The notes beneath the pieces are model-generated. The model ran no database searches and was not told the DNA's origin. It was given only the letters and a program-made list of their open reading frames with translations. The translations under genes and the position numbers were made by a program. DNA of 64,000 nt from contig NZ_JAFKDE010000008.1 of NCBI RefSeq assembly GCF_017255295.1, positions 124,001 to 188,000 on the forward strand, given 5' to 3'. The stretch is from Nitratireductor aquimarinus (lineage in GTDB: Bacteria; Pseudomonadota; Alphaproteobacteria; Rhizobiales; Rhizobiaceae). Shown here in pieces: positions 17,674 through 25,549 of this stretch. Each line of letters opens with the position of its first letter. Within the stretch, counting starts at the first letter, position 1.

Positions 17674-18108
17674 TCAGCCCTCCGGGCGGCTCACGATCCA
17701 CACGGCGATGGCGGCCATCGCCACGGCGAGGGCGATCGCGAGCGGCAGACCCGGCTGATAGGCAAAGAGGGAAATGACGTAGCCGCCGCTGATGCCGGTG
17801 ACTGCGAAGAGCTTCGCGCGGCGCGGGACGATGCCGTGATCGCGCCAGCCGCGCAGAACCGGACCGTAGCTCGGATGTTCCATAAGCCTGCGCTCAAGCC
17901 TCGGCGATGAGCGCGCGAAGAACCATGCGGCGAGGATCAGGAAGATCGTGGTCGGCATGACGGGAAGAAACGCGCCGATCACGGCGAGCAACAGCATCAC
18001 CAGCCCCAGAACGAGCAATATTGCACGCTTTGCATTCTCGAATGCGGGCGCAATTCTCAATGACCGATCTCCGTCGACAGGCAGATCCGCAGACCTTTCC
18101 ACCTCCAT
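17674..18108 (-). CDS. YbaN-like DUF454 inner-membrane protein
   Basis: A 144-residue membrane protein of the DUF454/YbaN family. It has an N-terminal hydrophilic leader of about 25 residues, then LLVLGLVMLLLAVIGAFLPVMPTT with the conserved G-x-x-LPVMPTTIFLILAAWFFARSSP block. The ERRLMEHPSYGP and LRGWRDHGIVPRRAK motifs follow, then two more membrane segments. The function of the family is unknown. It is transcribed alone, convergent to the ribokinase gene. Confidence 0.85.
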   Translation of the reverse strand: MEVERSADLPVDGDRSLRIAPAFENAKRAILLVLGLVMLLLAVIGAFLPVMPTTIFLILAAWFFARSSPRLERRLMEHPSYGPVLRGWRDHGIVPRRAKLFAVTGISGGYVISLFAYQPGLPLAIALAVAMAAIAVWIVSRPEG

Positions 18109-18369
18109 TCCGATACACCGAAAACTGCGGAAATCCTATGACCGCAGCAGTGCGCTTCATTGAAGCATGTTCGTGGTGATGGGGTCGCCGCTGCTTCGTT
18201 GACCGGTTCCGCCTGTGCCGGAGTGATGGCCGCAGAGCAGGAGAGCTGACCTGAGAACTCTGGTGTTCAAAATTAGTTGTGAATCGATAATTCGCCGCAT
18301 TCACCCATGCACCTCTGTATTTCTATGTAACGCCTGTTCGTAAGTGTTAGTGAAATGTGAGGTTTTTCG

Positions 18370-19419
18370 ATGGGTATGTATTTCAATAAATTTCGTAAAT
18401 TTGGAGTGGCATCTGCAAGTGCTTTCGCATTGATGGCGACTGCGCCAATCACCTTTGCGGAAACTGTGCAGCCAGGCGATGGTGTTTCGGTTTCGATTGC
18501 TCAGCCAAACGACGATACCGGCTGGATCATGAGCGCGGTTTACGCCCAGCTTCTTGAGGAACTGGGTTACGACGTGGCCGAACCGGTCACGCTCGATGTT
18601 CCCGTTGCCTATGTATCCGTGTCGCAGGGAGACATGGATCTTTACCCCGACGGCTGGTTCCCGCTCCACAATACCTATGTCGACCAGCCCGGTTTCGCGG
18701 CTACGCCCACGGGCTATGTGGTTGAGAAGGGCGCATTGCAGGGATATCTCGTCGACAAGGCTTCCGCCGAGAAGTTTGACATCAAGACGCTGGATGATTT
18801 CAAGCGTCCCGAGGTGCGCGAAGCGTTTGACCGCAATGGCGACGGGCTGGCGGACATGACCGCGTGCCCGCCCGGCTGGGGCTGCGAACTGATGATTCAG
18901 TTCCACATGGATGCGTTCGATCTGCGTGAAGCCATCAATCCGATCAAGGCCGGATATTCTGCTTCCATGGCAGACACGATCGCAGCCTTTGAGCAGGGCC
19001 AGCCGATCCTGTTCTACACCTGGACGCCGAACTGGACGGTTGATGCCCTGAAACCCGGTGAAGATGTCGTGTGGATTCAGACCCCGGAGGTCGCCTTGCC
19101 GGAAGAACAGGCGCATCTTGCGGAATTCGCGACGGTTGAGGGGGTTGAAGGCTGCGTTGCCGAGCCCTGTCAGCTGGGCTGGCCGGTCAATGATATCCGG
19201 CCAGTTGCAAACGACGCGTTTCTTGAAGCCAATCCTGCCGCGAAGGTTCTGCTTGAGGAAGCCTCGATCCCGCTCGATTTCATCTTCGCCCAGAACGCCG
19301 CAATGCGGAATGGCGAGGACAGTGCTGAAGACCTGAAGCGACAGGCTTCGGAGTGGATTGAAGCCAATCGCAAAACCGTTGATGGCTGGCTCGATGCCGC
19401 GCGTTCAGCCGTGGAATAG
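18370..19419 (+). CDS. proX: Glycine betaine/proline ABC transporter binding protein, ProX-like, orphan
   Basis: A 349-residue periplasmic binding protein of the OpuAC type. The signal peptide ends near residue 31 (APITFA). Key text: SIAQPNDDTGWIMSAVYAQLLEELGYDV, QGDMDLYPDGWFPLHNTYVD with aromatic residues as used in the betaine cage, CPPGWGCELMIQFHMDAF, and LFYTWTPNWTVDALKPGEDVVW. No ProV ATPase or ProW permease gene lies nearby, so it must work with components encoded elsewhere. The 261 bp upstream are AT-rich with no recognised site. A hairpin terminator follows the gene. Confidence 0.9.
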   Translation: MGMYFNKFRKFGVASASAFALMATAPITFAETVQPGDGVSVSIAQPNDDTGWIMSAVYAQLLEELGYDVAEPVTLDVPVAYVSVSQGDMDLYPDGWFPLHNTYVDQPGFAATPTGYVVEKGALQGYLVDKASAEKFDIKTLDDFKRPEVREAFDRNGDGLADMTACPPGWGCELMIQFHMDAFDLREAINPIKAGYSASMADTIAAFEQGQPILFYTWTPNWTVDALKPGEDVVWIQTPEVALPEEQAHLAEFATVEGVEGCVAEPCQLGWPVNDIRPVANDAFLEANPAAKVLLEEASIPLDFIFAQNAAMRNGEDSAEDLKRQASEWIEANRKTVDGWLDAARSAVE

Positions 19420-19428
19420 TCTGAACCG

Positions 19429-19457
19429 GTGGGCGCCAGTCGGCGTCCACTTCTTCT
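19429..19457 (+). terminator. Terminator after proX
   Basis: GTGGGCGCC (19429-19437), loop AGTC, GGCGTCCAC (19442-19450): a 9-bp stem with one G-U pair, followed by TTCTTCT. Confidence 0.6.
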
Positions 19458-19552
19458 CGACCAGTTGATCCCAGCTGAATCGGACTGCCCCCTTTTGCGG
19501 GCGCGGTGTGCGGCTCTGCCGTCGAAGCCGGCAGGAATGATTTGCCCGATCC

Positions 19553-20425
19553 TTAAGGTGCCGCCTCCAGAAGATGGTTCAGAAGATCCATCACCGTGGC
19601 GCTCAGGGGCTCGTCACGCCGGTAGAATGCGATGATCGAGATGTCCGAAAGGTCGCTGATGGGACGCCAGGTCAGACCCGGCGTCGCAAGGTTCTTTGCT
19701 GTCATCGCATCGACAATGCCCACCCCGCCGCACGCACGCACCAATGCGCATACATTCGCGCAGTATGGCGCGGTACAGACCGGGTCGTAATGCAGATCCC
19801 GGGCTTTGAAGGCCGCGCGTATATGCGCCCCCATGGGTGACCAGTCGGCATCATAGCAGACCAGCGGATGCGCTGCGATTGCCTTGCATTTGAGCTGCTT
19901 TGCTCGGGCGAGCGGGTGGTTCTCGCCCATGATCGCGACCAGCGAGCTGCGCCCGACCATATGGGCCTGAAACTCCGCCTTCGGCGGCAGGGCCATCTGT
20001 AATCCGAGATCCGCCACGCCGTTGCGAAGATCTTCCTCCGGCGCGTGAATGCGCAGGTCGAGACGCTTCTTCCAGTTTGCATAGCCGGCTTTGACCAGAA
20101 GGGGACCGAGAAAACCCTCCACCAGAGCCGGTGTCGCGGAAATCACGGCTGGCCGTGTGGCGTGATCCCGCAGGGATGGCAGCTTGGCGCGGACCTGCGA
20201 ATGCGTGGTGAAGATGGGACCGGCCAGAGAGAAGATTTCGCGGGCCTCGCGGGTGGGTTCAAGCCGGTTGCCCGCGCGGTGAAACAGCGGAATGCCCAGC
20301 TTGCTTTCCAGCCGTTTCAGCTGCGCACTGACGCCTGGCTGCGAGATGCCGAGCAGGCGTGCGGTTTCGGTCGTCGTCCCGACCCGCATCAACGTTCCGA
20401 AGAGTTCCATTTCACGCAGGTTCAT
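19553..20425 (-). CDS. LysR-family transcriptional regulator
   Basis: A 290-residue LTTR, standard length when started at ATG 20425. The DNA-binding domain is MNLREMELFGTLMRVGTTT, then ETARLLGISQPGVSAQLKRLE and KLGIPLFHRAGNRLEPTREA (residues 1-65). The effector domain follows, with RLDLRIHAPEEDLRNGVADLGL and a C-terminal ISIIAFYRRDEPLSATVMDLL. It is divergent from the serine hydrolase gene, with a perfect LTTR-type inverted repeat 13 bp upstream of its own start. It probably regulates the hydrolase and DppA-like genes in response to a peptide or amide. Confidence 0.88.
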   Translation of the reverse strand: MNLREMELFGTLMRVGTTTETARLLGISQPGVSAQLKRLESKLGIPLFHRAGNRLEPTREAREIFSLAGPIFTTHSQVRAKLPSLRDHATRPAVISATPALVEGFLGPLLVKAGYANWKKRLDLRIHAPEEDLRNGVADLGLQMALPPKAEFQAHMVGRSSLVAIMGENHPLARAKQLKCKAIAAHPLVCYDADWSPMGAHIRAAFKARDLHYDPVCTAPYCANVCALVRACGGVGIVDAMTAKNLATPGLTWRPISDLSDISIIAFYRRDEPLSATVMDLLNHLLEAAP

Positions 20426-20437
20426 TATCAGCTCAGT

Positions 20438-20455
20438 AATAGATACCCATCTATT
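20438..20455. promoter_or_regulatory. LysR-type operator (T-N11-A palindrome)
   Basis: AATAGAT (20438-20444), ACCC, ATCTATT (20449-20455): perfect 7-bp arms around 4 nt, matching the LTTR layout. It lies directly upstream of the lysR start in the 183-bp divergent gap to the hydrolase gene. Confidence 0.6.
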
Positions 20456-20608
20456 TATCATTATTCCTATGCTTCGCCCTTGTCTAACCTGAACTCCGGA
20501 TTGCAGATGCGTCTGCCTCGGCTCTGCCTCGGGCGTAGAAGGGCAGACAGACGATGCGGAGCGCGGTTTGTGCTTTTTCCGGCAAGTTTGGCGAAGAAAG
20601 AAGCCTTG

Positions 20609-21544
20609 ATGATTTTTGAACGGAATGCCGCGTGGGCACGCCGGTGCGAAGCGGCGGTGTCGGAGATTTTTGACAGGTTCGGTTCCTTTGGACTGACGGA
20701 CGAGACGTTTGGCCTTGTCGCACTGCAGGAGCGTGCAGATGGCGGCAGGCCCGCAGGATTTGCGCTCAATGGCGACTGGCGCTGCTATCCGTGCAGTGTC
20801 GTGAAGGCCTTCCATCTGGTTCACGCGCTCAACAGGATCGAGCGGGGGCAGATGGCGGTTCCCGATGATCTGGATCAGGCGCTTAGCGACATGATCACCT
20901 GGTCGTCGAATACGGCGACCAATTACGTGATCGACCTTCTGACCGAAACCACCGGCGACACGCTTCTGGAGCCTGAAGCCTATCGCGAATGGTCTCACAG
21001 GCGTGAAGGGCTCAATCGCTTCTTCCGGGATCTGGGCTGGCCCGAATGGGACGGCTGCAACATCGCGCAGAAGCTGATGGGCGATACGCGCTATGGACGC
21101 GAAGCGCAGTTCGCGGGCAGGGACGGAAGCTATCTGAACGTGCTCACGCCGCTCGTTTCCGCGCGGCTTTTCCTGGAACTTTTTGCCGGCACCCTGCCGT
21201 TGAACCCGCAGTCGCAGAAACGGGCGGAGGAGATCCTCCTGCGTGACCGCAGCCGCGCGGATTCACATCTTCTGAGCTTCCAGATTGATGAGTTCCTTGG
21301 CGGTGGTGTTCCCGCAGAGGCGCAGGTCTGGAGCAAGGCCGGCTACACGTCCTGGACGGGCAACCCGCGCACATCCTACTACCGTCATGACCTGATCCGC
21401 ATCGCCCTTCCGGGGGCAGCGCCGGTCATTCTTTCGGTCATGACGCAGGGACAGAAGATCACGGAAAACGCCGCAACCGTTTTCCCCGGCATCGGGCGCG
21501 CGCTCTGCGACAACCTGCTCGCCGCAGAACCGGTTCCGGCATGA
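20609..21544 (+). CDS. Cytoplasmic serine hydrolase of the class A beta-lactamase fold
   Basis: A 311-residue protein with the beta-lactamase/transpeptidase motif set: S63-V-V-K66 (SxxK) in YPCSVVKAFHL, S99-S-N101 (SxN) in ITWSSNTATNYV, and K243-A-G (variant of KTG) in WSKAGYTSW. No signal peptide is seen from ATG 20609, so it is unlike secreted beta-lactamases and is more likely an amidase or peptidase acting in the cytoplasm. A purine-rich GAAGAAAG lies upstream. It is followed 51 bp later by a DppA-like gene and divergent from a LysR gene, which suggests processing of an imported peptide or amide. Confidence 0.8.
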   Translation: MIFERNAAWARRCEAAVSEIFDRFGSFGLTDETFGLVALQERADGGRPAGFALNGDWRCYPCSVVKAFHLVHALNRIERGQMAVPDDLDQALSDMITWSSNTATNYVIDLLTETTGDTLLEPEAYREWSHRREGLNRFFRDLGWPEWDGCNIAQKLMGDTRYGREAQFAGRDGSYLNVLTPLVSARLFLELFAGTLPLNPQSQKRAEEILLRDRSRADSHLLSFQIDEFLGGGVPAEAQVWSKAGYTSWTGNPRTSYYRHDLIRIALPGAAPVILSVMTQGQKITENAATVFPGIGRALCDNLLAAEPVPA

Positions 21545-21595
21545 GGCGCGCTGTGCGCGCGGAAGTCACGACTTGCAGATGAAAGGGAGAAACCA

Positions 21596-23188
21596 ATGTC
21601 CATGAAACTGAAAATCAGCGCCATCGCGCTGCTTGCAGCACTTGGAACGGCGCCTGCCGCCGCCAAGACGCTGGTCTATTGCTCCGATGCATCGCCGGAA
21701 GGGTTCGACCCGGCGCTCTATACCTCGATCACCACGTTCGATGCGTCGTCGCGCACGGTGTTCAACCGGCTCGTGGAGTTCGACACCGGCACCACCAATG
21801 TCGTGCCGGGGCTGGCAGAAAGCTGGGAAGTGTCCGACGACGAGCTGGAGTACACGTTCAATCTCCGCAAGGGCGTGAAATTCCACGCCAATGACAGCTT
21901 CACGCCGAGCCGGGATTTCAATGCCGACGATGTGATCTTCAGCTTCAATCGCCAGCGGCTGGAAGACCATCCGCACCACAAGACTTCGGGCGGCGGCTGG
22001 ACCTATTTCGGCGCGATGGGCATGGGCGATCTCATCAAGGACATTGTGAAGGTCGATGACTACACGGTGAAGTTCGTCCTGAGCCGCCCGGAAGCGCCTA
22101 TGCTTTCCAACCTTGCGATGGATTTTGCGTCGATCCAGTCGAAAGAATATGCCGACCAGCTTATGGAGGCCGGGAAGCCCGAAGAGCTCAATCAGGCTCC
22201 CGTGGGAACCGGCCCCTTCACCTTCGTTGCCTACCAGAAGGATTCGGTGATCCGCTATGCGAAGAACCCGGATTACTGGGAAGGCGCTACGCCGCTCGAC
22301 AATCTGGTGTTCGCCATCACGCCGGATGCTTCCGTGCGCTATCAGCGTCTGAACGCCGGCGAGTGCCACATCATGCCCTATCCGAACCCGGCCGATCTGA
22401 AGGCGATGCAGGCCGATCCGAACATCAAGGTGATGGAGCAGGAAGGTCTCAATCTCGGTTACCTGGCCTACAACACCAAGGTGGCGCCGTTCGACAATCC
22501 GAAGGTGCGCAAGGCGCTGAACATGGCCATCGACAAGGAGGCGATCATGGAGGTCGTCTATCAGGGCTCTGGCCAGATCGCCAAAAACCCGATCCCGCCA
22601 ACCATCTGGTCGCACAATGACGAGGTGCAGGACGATCCCCACGATCCGGCAGCCGCAAAGGCCATGCTGGAAGCCGAAGGCGTGACGGACCTTTCCATGA
22701 AACTGTGGGCGATGCCCGTGGCGCGTGGCTATAACCCCAATGCACGCCGCATGGCCGAGATGATGCAGGCCGATCTGGCCGCCGTCGGCGTCGATGCCGA
22801 GATCATCTCCTATGAGTGGGGCGAGTATCTGGACCGTGCGCGCGACATCGACCGCGATGGCGCAGCGCTGCTGGGCTGGATCGGCGACAATGGCGATCCG
22901 GACAACTTCCTTGCGGTGCTTCTGGGCTGCGATTCCGTGGCTGCGTCGAACACGGCGCAGTGGTGTCACGAGCCTTATGAGAAGCTGATCCAGAAGGCGA
23001 AGGTCACCTCGGACGTTGAAGAGCGCACGCGCCTTTACAAGGAAGCCCAGGTCATCGCCAAGGAGCAGGCCCCGATCATGCCGATTGCGCATTCGGTCGA
23101 TTTCATGCCTATGTCGCCGAAGGTCTCCGGCTACAGGATCCACCCGATGGGCACGCACATCTTCTACGGTGTCGATATCGCCGAGTAA
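21596..23188 (+). CDS. Dipeptide/oligopeptide ABC binding protein, DppA-like, orphan
   Basis: A 530-residue family 5 binding protein. The signal peptide is about residues 1-24 (ALLAALGTAPAAA). The mature start KTLVYCSDASPEGFDPALYTS, the DADDVIFSFNRQ-like segment near residue 118, GTGPFTFVAYQKDSVIRY, and WIGDNGDPDNFLAVLLGCDSV match the DppA group closely, including the pair of late cysteines in LLGCD and QWCHEPYE. GGGAGA precedes ATG 21596. No permease or ATPase genes follow, only a hairpin and the opposing polysaccharide operon. Confidence 0.88.
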   Translation: MSMKLKISAIALLAALGTAPAAAKTLVYCSDASPEGFDPALYTSITTFDASSRTVFNRLVEFDTGTTNVVPGLAESWEVSDDELEYTFNLRKGVKFHANDSFTPSRDFNADDVIFSFNRQRLEDHPHHKTSGGGWTYFGAMGMGDLIKDIVKVDDYTVKFVLSRPEAPMLSNLAMDFASIQSKEYADQLMEAGKPEELNQAPVGTGPFTFVAYQKDSVIRYAKNPDYWEGATPLDNLVFAITPDASVRYQRLNAGECHIMPYPNPADLKAMQADPNIKVMEQEGLNLGYLAYNTKVAPFDNPKVRKALNMAIDKEAIMEVVYQGSGQIAKNPIPPTIWSHNDEVQDDPHDPAAAKAMLEAEGVTDLSMKLWAMPVARGYNPNARRMAEMMQADLAAVGVDAEIISYEWGEYLDRARDIDRDGAALLGWIGDNGDPDNFLAVLLGCDSVAASNTAQWCHEPYEKLIQKAKVTSDVEERTRLYKEAQVIAKEQAPIMPIAHSVDFMPMSPKVSGYRIHPMGTHIFYGVDIAE

Positions 23189-23196
23189 GGCGACAT

Positions 23197-23220
23197 GGCG
23201 GCGTCCGTTTGGGCGCCGCC
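23197..23220 (+). terminator. GC-rich hairpin after the dppA-like gene
   Basis: GGCGGCGTCC (23197-23206), loop GTTT, GGGCGCCGCC (23211-23220): a 10-bp stem with one G-U pair, followed by AGTTTC. It sits between convergent genes. Confidence 0.55.
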
Positions 23221-23257
23221 AGTTTCAAAGGCAGGTGTCGATCAACCCCGGCCTCGA

Positions 23258-25549
23258 TCAATAGGAGAGGCTTATCCCGGCGAACAGGCCTTCGCCCCTG
23301 TTGTCTCCGGCCAGTCTGGCGCGATACTGAACCGTCAGGTCCATATAGGACATGGGAGCCGTGTATTTGTCTTCCCGGAACCAGTAGCGCGCGTTAAGGC
23401 CCGGCCCGGCGCTCAGCGTGAACTGGTCCGCCAACTCGCTGTCATAACCCGCATTGACGCCGATATAGGGGGTAAGGACCAGCCGATCATCGATTGCATC
23501 CATGCGGAAGCTGCGGCCGATGCGAATGTCGTCGGAAGCGATGGTCTGGCCGGATTCCAGATAATGCCCGATTTCGCCATAGTATTGCGCCATCCACCAG
23601 GACGGCACGTCCACACGCAGATCGGAGCCGATGCCTTTGGAGAAGGCGGCGCGTATCAGCGTGTCGTTGCGGCTGTGCTTGCCGACCTTGAAGAGCTTGC
23701 TCGCCTCGAAAACGAGATTGTGCTGCGCGAAGGGTTTCCAGCGCGCGCCGACACTGCCCTGGGTCGTCGAAGAGCCGGTCGCACCATCCAGTGAATCTCT
23801 GAGCGTGGTGAACTGACGCACAAACAGTTCGAATGTCGCGCCGTCCCGGTAGCCGATGCCCGGCGGCCGCCAGTAGATCTCCGAACCGAGTTGCATGGAT
23901 TCGCCACTGCTGCCCTGCGGCAGGAGCGAGTTGCTGGCAATGCCCATGCCGCCATGGGTCAACGAGACATAGGCTCCATATTCGCGCTTCAGCTCGGCCA
24001 CTTCCCGGCGCAGGCCGAAAAGCGCCTGCGGCGCCAATGAGAAGTCACCGCGTTCTTCCGCATCAATGGCGCGGTGCATCAGAGCGATTGCATCATCGTT
24101 CTGATAGGCCCGCCGCGCCGCATAAGCGGCATCAATGAACTGGCGACCGCTCAATGCGCCATTTCTGTCGGCGGCCTGAAACCGGTCATAAGCCATGGTT
24201 CTTTCGCCGGCCTGCCCGGCGAGATAGGCAAGGTCGAGATCGCTCATGGACGCAAAGCGTCCCTCATCGAGCGTTTCCAGGAAGAGCCGGGATGCCTCGG
24301 CTTTCCTGTCCTCATCGTTCAGGAGGCGCACGCGCGCCGCGATGGCCTGATCCTGCTCACGCGGGTTCGCGGTGGTTGTTTCCGCCAGAGCAAATGCGTC
24401 GTTCGCGCCTGCGAAATCCTTCATGGCCTGCAGAGCCTGGCCCCGCTTCATCCAGACCGTGTGATCGGCGCGCCGTCCGAGCGGAGCAAGCGCTTCATAC
24501 GCCTGTTCCGGCCGGTCGGTGGCAAGCGCCGCCTCGGCAAGAGAAAGACGCAGGAAACGTTCGTCCGCCGGTGAACTGGAATAGCGCAGCGCAGCGCTGA
24601 AATCGTCGAACGCTGCGTTCTGGTTGCCCATTGACGCCTGCAGGACACCCCGTTGCCGCAACAAAGCGGCATCATTGCCGAAGCGCTTCATGGCGCGGTC
24701 GGTCTCGCTCAGGGCTTCGGATTGCAGTCCGTTCTGCACCAGCGTCTGGATCAACAGAAGGCGAAAGCTGCGATTGCCCGGGGCCTGTTGAACAGCCCTG
24801 CGCGCCAGACGGAGGGCTTCGCCATAGCGTTTTGCGCGTATGGCGTCATAGGCCATGTTGGCCGCGCCTGCGCCCGGTTCGGCACCCGAGCCCTTTTTTG
24901 CGGACAGCTGTGCGCTGGAAAGTCTCTGCGCCGCAAGAGCGTTGTCGAGCAGGCTCCGGTAATCCCGATTGCCCGGTGTCAGCCGCAGTGCTTCTTCGGC
25001 TTTTGCGACCGCCATATCGTAATCGCCCCGGTCATAGGCTCGATAGGCTGCATCTGCCGCCAGATAGGCGGGATCCGACTGCGAGACCGCTTCGCTGGAG
25101 GCTGCAAGCGCAGTGGCGAGTGTGGCAAGCTCCTCACGGGCCGTGTCGGTCAGGCGCTTATCCTGCGCGCCTTCCTGCGCAGCGCTTCGCGCTTCACCTT
25201 TTTCGCCTGATGCATCAAGCGCACGGACGAGAAGGGTTCTGAGACGCCCGACATCCGGCCGCTGCCGCACGGCTTCGCGGGCTTTCTCTGCCGCGACTGC
25301 ATAGTCTCCATTGGCATAGGCCTCGTAGGCTTCGGTTGCCACTTCGTAGGCTGAACCCACCAATGGACGCTCTTCGCCAGTGTTTTCCGCAGGCGCGCTC
25401 TGTGCTGGTGCGGGATCGGATGTCTGCGCGCCGGCAGGCAATGCCCCCCATGCAAACTGAAGGGCAAGCAGCGCTGCCGTGCCGCGCAGCCAGCGGTTCC
25501 GGGCGCTGGTCTTGCGCCCTTGGCTTCCCTGGCGTCCAACAATCGTCAT
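23258..25549 (-). CDS. NfrA-like outer-membrane protein with TPR region (polysaccharide export)
   Basis: A 763-residue protein. A long signal sequence ends near residue 42 (ALLALQFAWGALPAGAQ). About residues 55-500 are alanine-rich helical TPR-like repeats (for example VATEAYEAYANGDYAVAAEKAREA and AYRAYDRGDYDMAVAKAEEALR). Residues about 520-763 look like a beta-barrel of the NfrA C-terminal kind, with alternating aromatic strands and a terminal GEGLFAGISLSY, a normal outer-membrane C-terminus. The ATG at 25549 overlaps the upstream stop as TGATG; a GTG at 25552 is possible. BcsC has the same architecture. The expected role is passage of polymer through the periplasm and outer membrane. Confidence 0.82.
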   Translation of the reverse strand: MTIVGRQGSQGRKTSARNRWLRGTAALLALQFAWGALPAGAQTSDPAPAQSAPAENTGEERPLVGSAYEVATEAYEAYANGDYAVAAEKAREAVRQRPDVGRLRTLLVRALDASGEKGEARSAAQEGAQDKRLTDTAREELATLATALAASSEAVSQSDPAYLAADAAYRAYDRGDYDMAVAKAEEALRLTPGNRDYRSLLDNALAAQRLSSAQLSAKKGSGAEPGAGAANMAYDAIRAKRYGEALRLARRAVQQAPGNRSFRLLLIQTLVQNGLQSEALSETDRAMKRFGNDAALLRQRGVLQASMGNQNAAFDDFSAALRYSSSPADERFLRLSLAEAALATDRPEQAYEALAPLGRRADHTVWMKRGQALQAMKDFAGANDAFALAETTTANPREQDQAIAARVRLLNDEDRKAEASRLFLETLDEGRFASMSDLDLAYLAGQAGERTMAYDRFQAADRNGALSGRQFIDAAYAARRAYQNDDAIALMHRAIDAEERGDFSLAPQALFGLRREVAELKREYGAYVSLTHGGMGIASNSLLPQGSSGESMQLGSEIYWRPPGIGYRDGATFELFVRQFTTLRDSLDGATGSSTTQGSVGARWKPFAQHNLVFEASKLFKVGKHSRNDTLIRAAFSKGIGSDLRVDVPSWWMAQYYGEIGHYLESGQTIASDDIRIGRSFRMDAIDDRLVLTPYIGVNAGYDSELADQFTLSAGPGLNARYWFREDKYTAPMSYMDLTVQYRARLAGDNRGEGLFAGISLSY

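Noticed and set aside
20045-20608. Upstream extension of the serine hydrolase frame through the divergent LysR gene
   Set aside because: It reads antisense through lysR. Family similarity starts at ATG 20609.
20609-21544. Antibiotic-resistance beta-lactamase with AmpR-type control
   Set aside because: No export signal is present and the third motif is KAG. The neighbour is a peptide-binding protein, so resistance is not supported.
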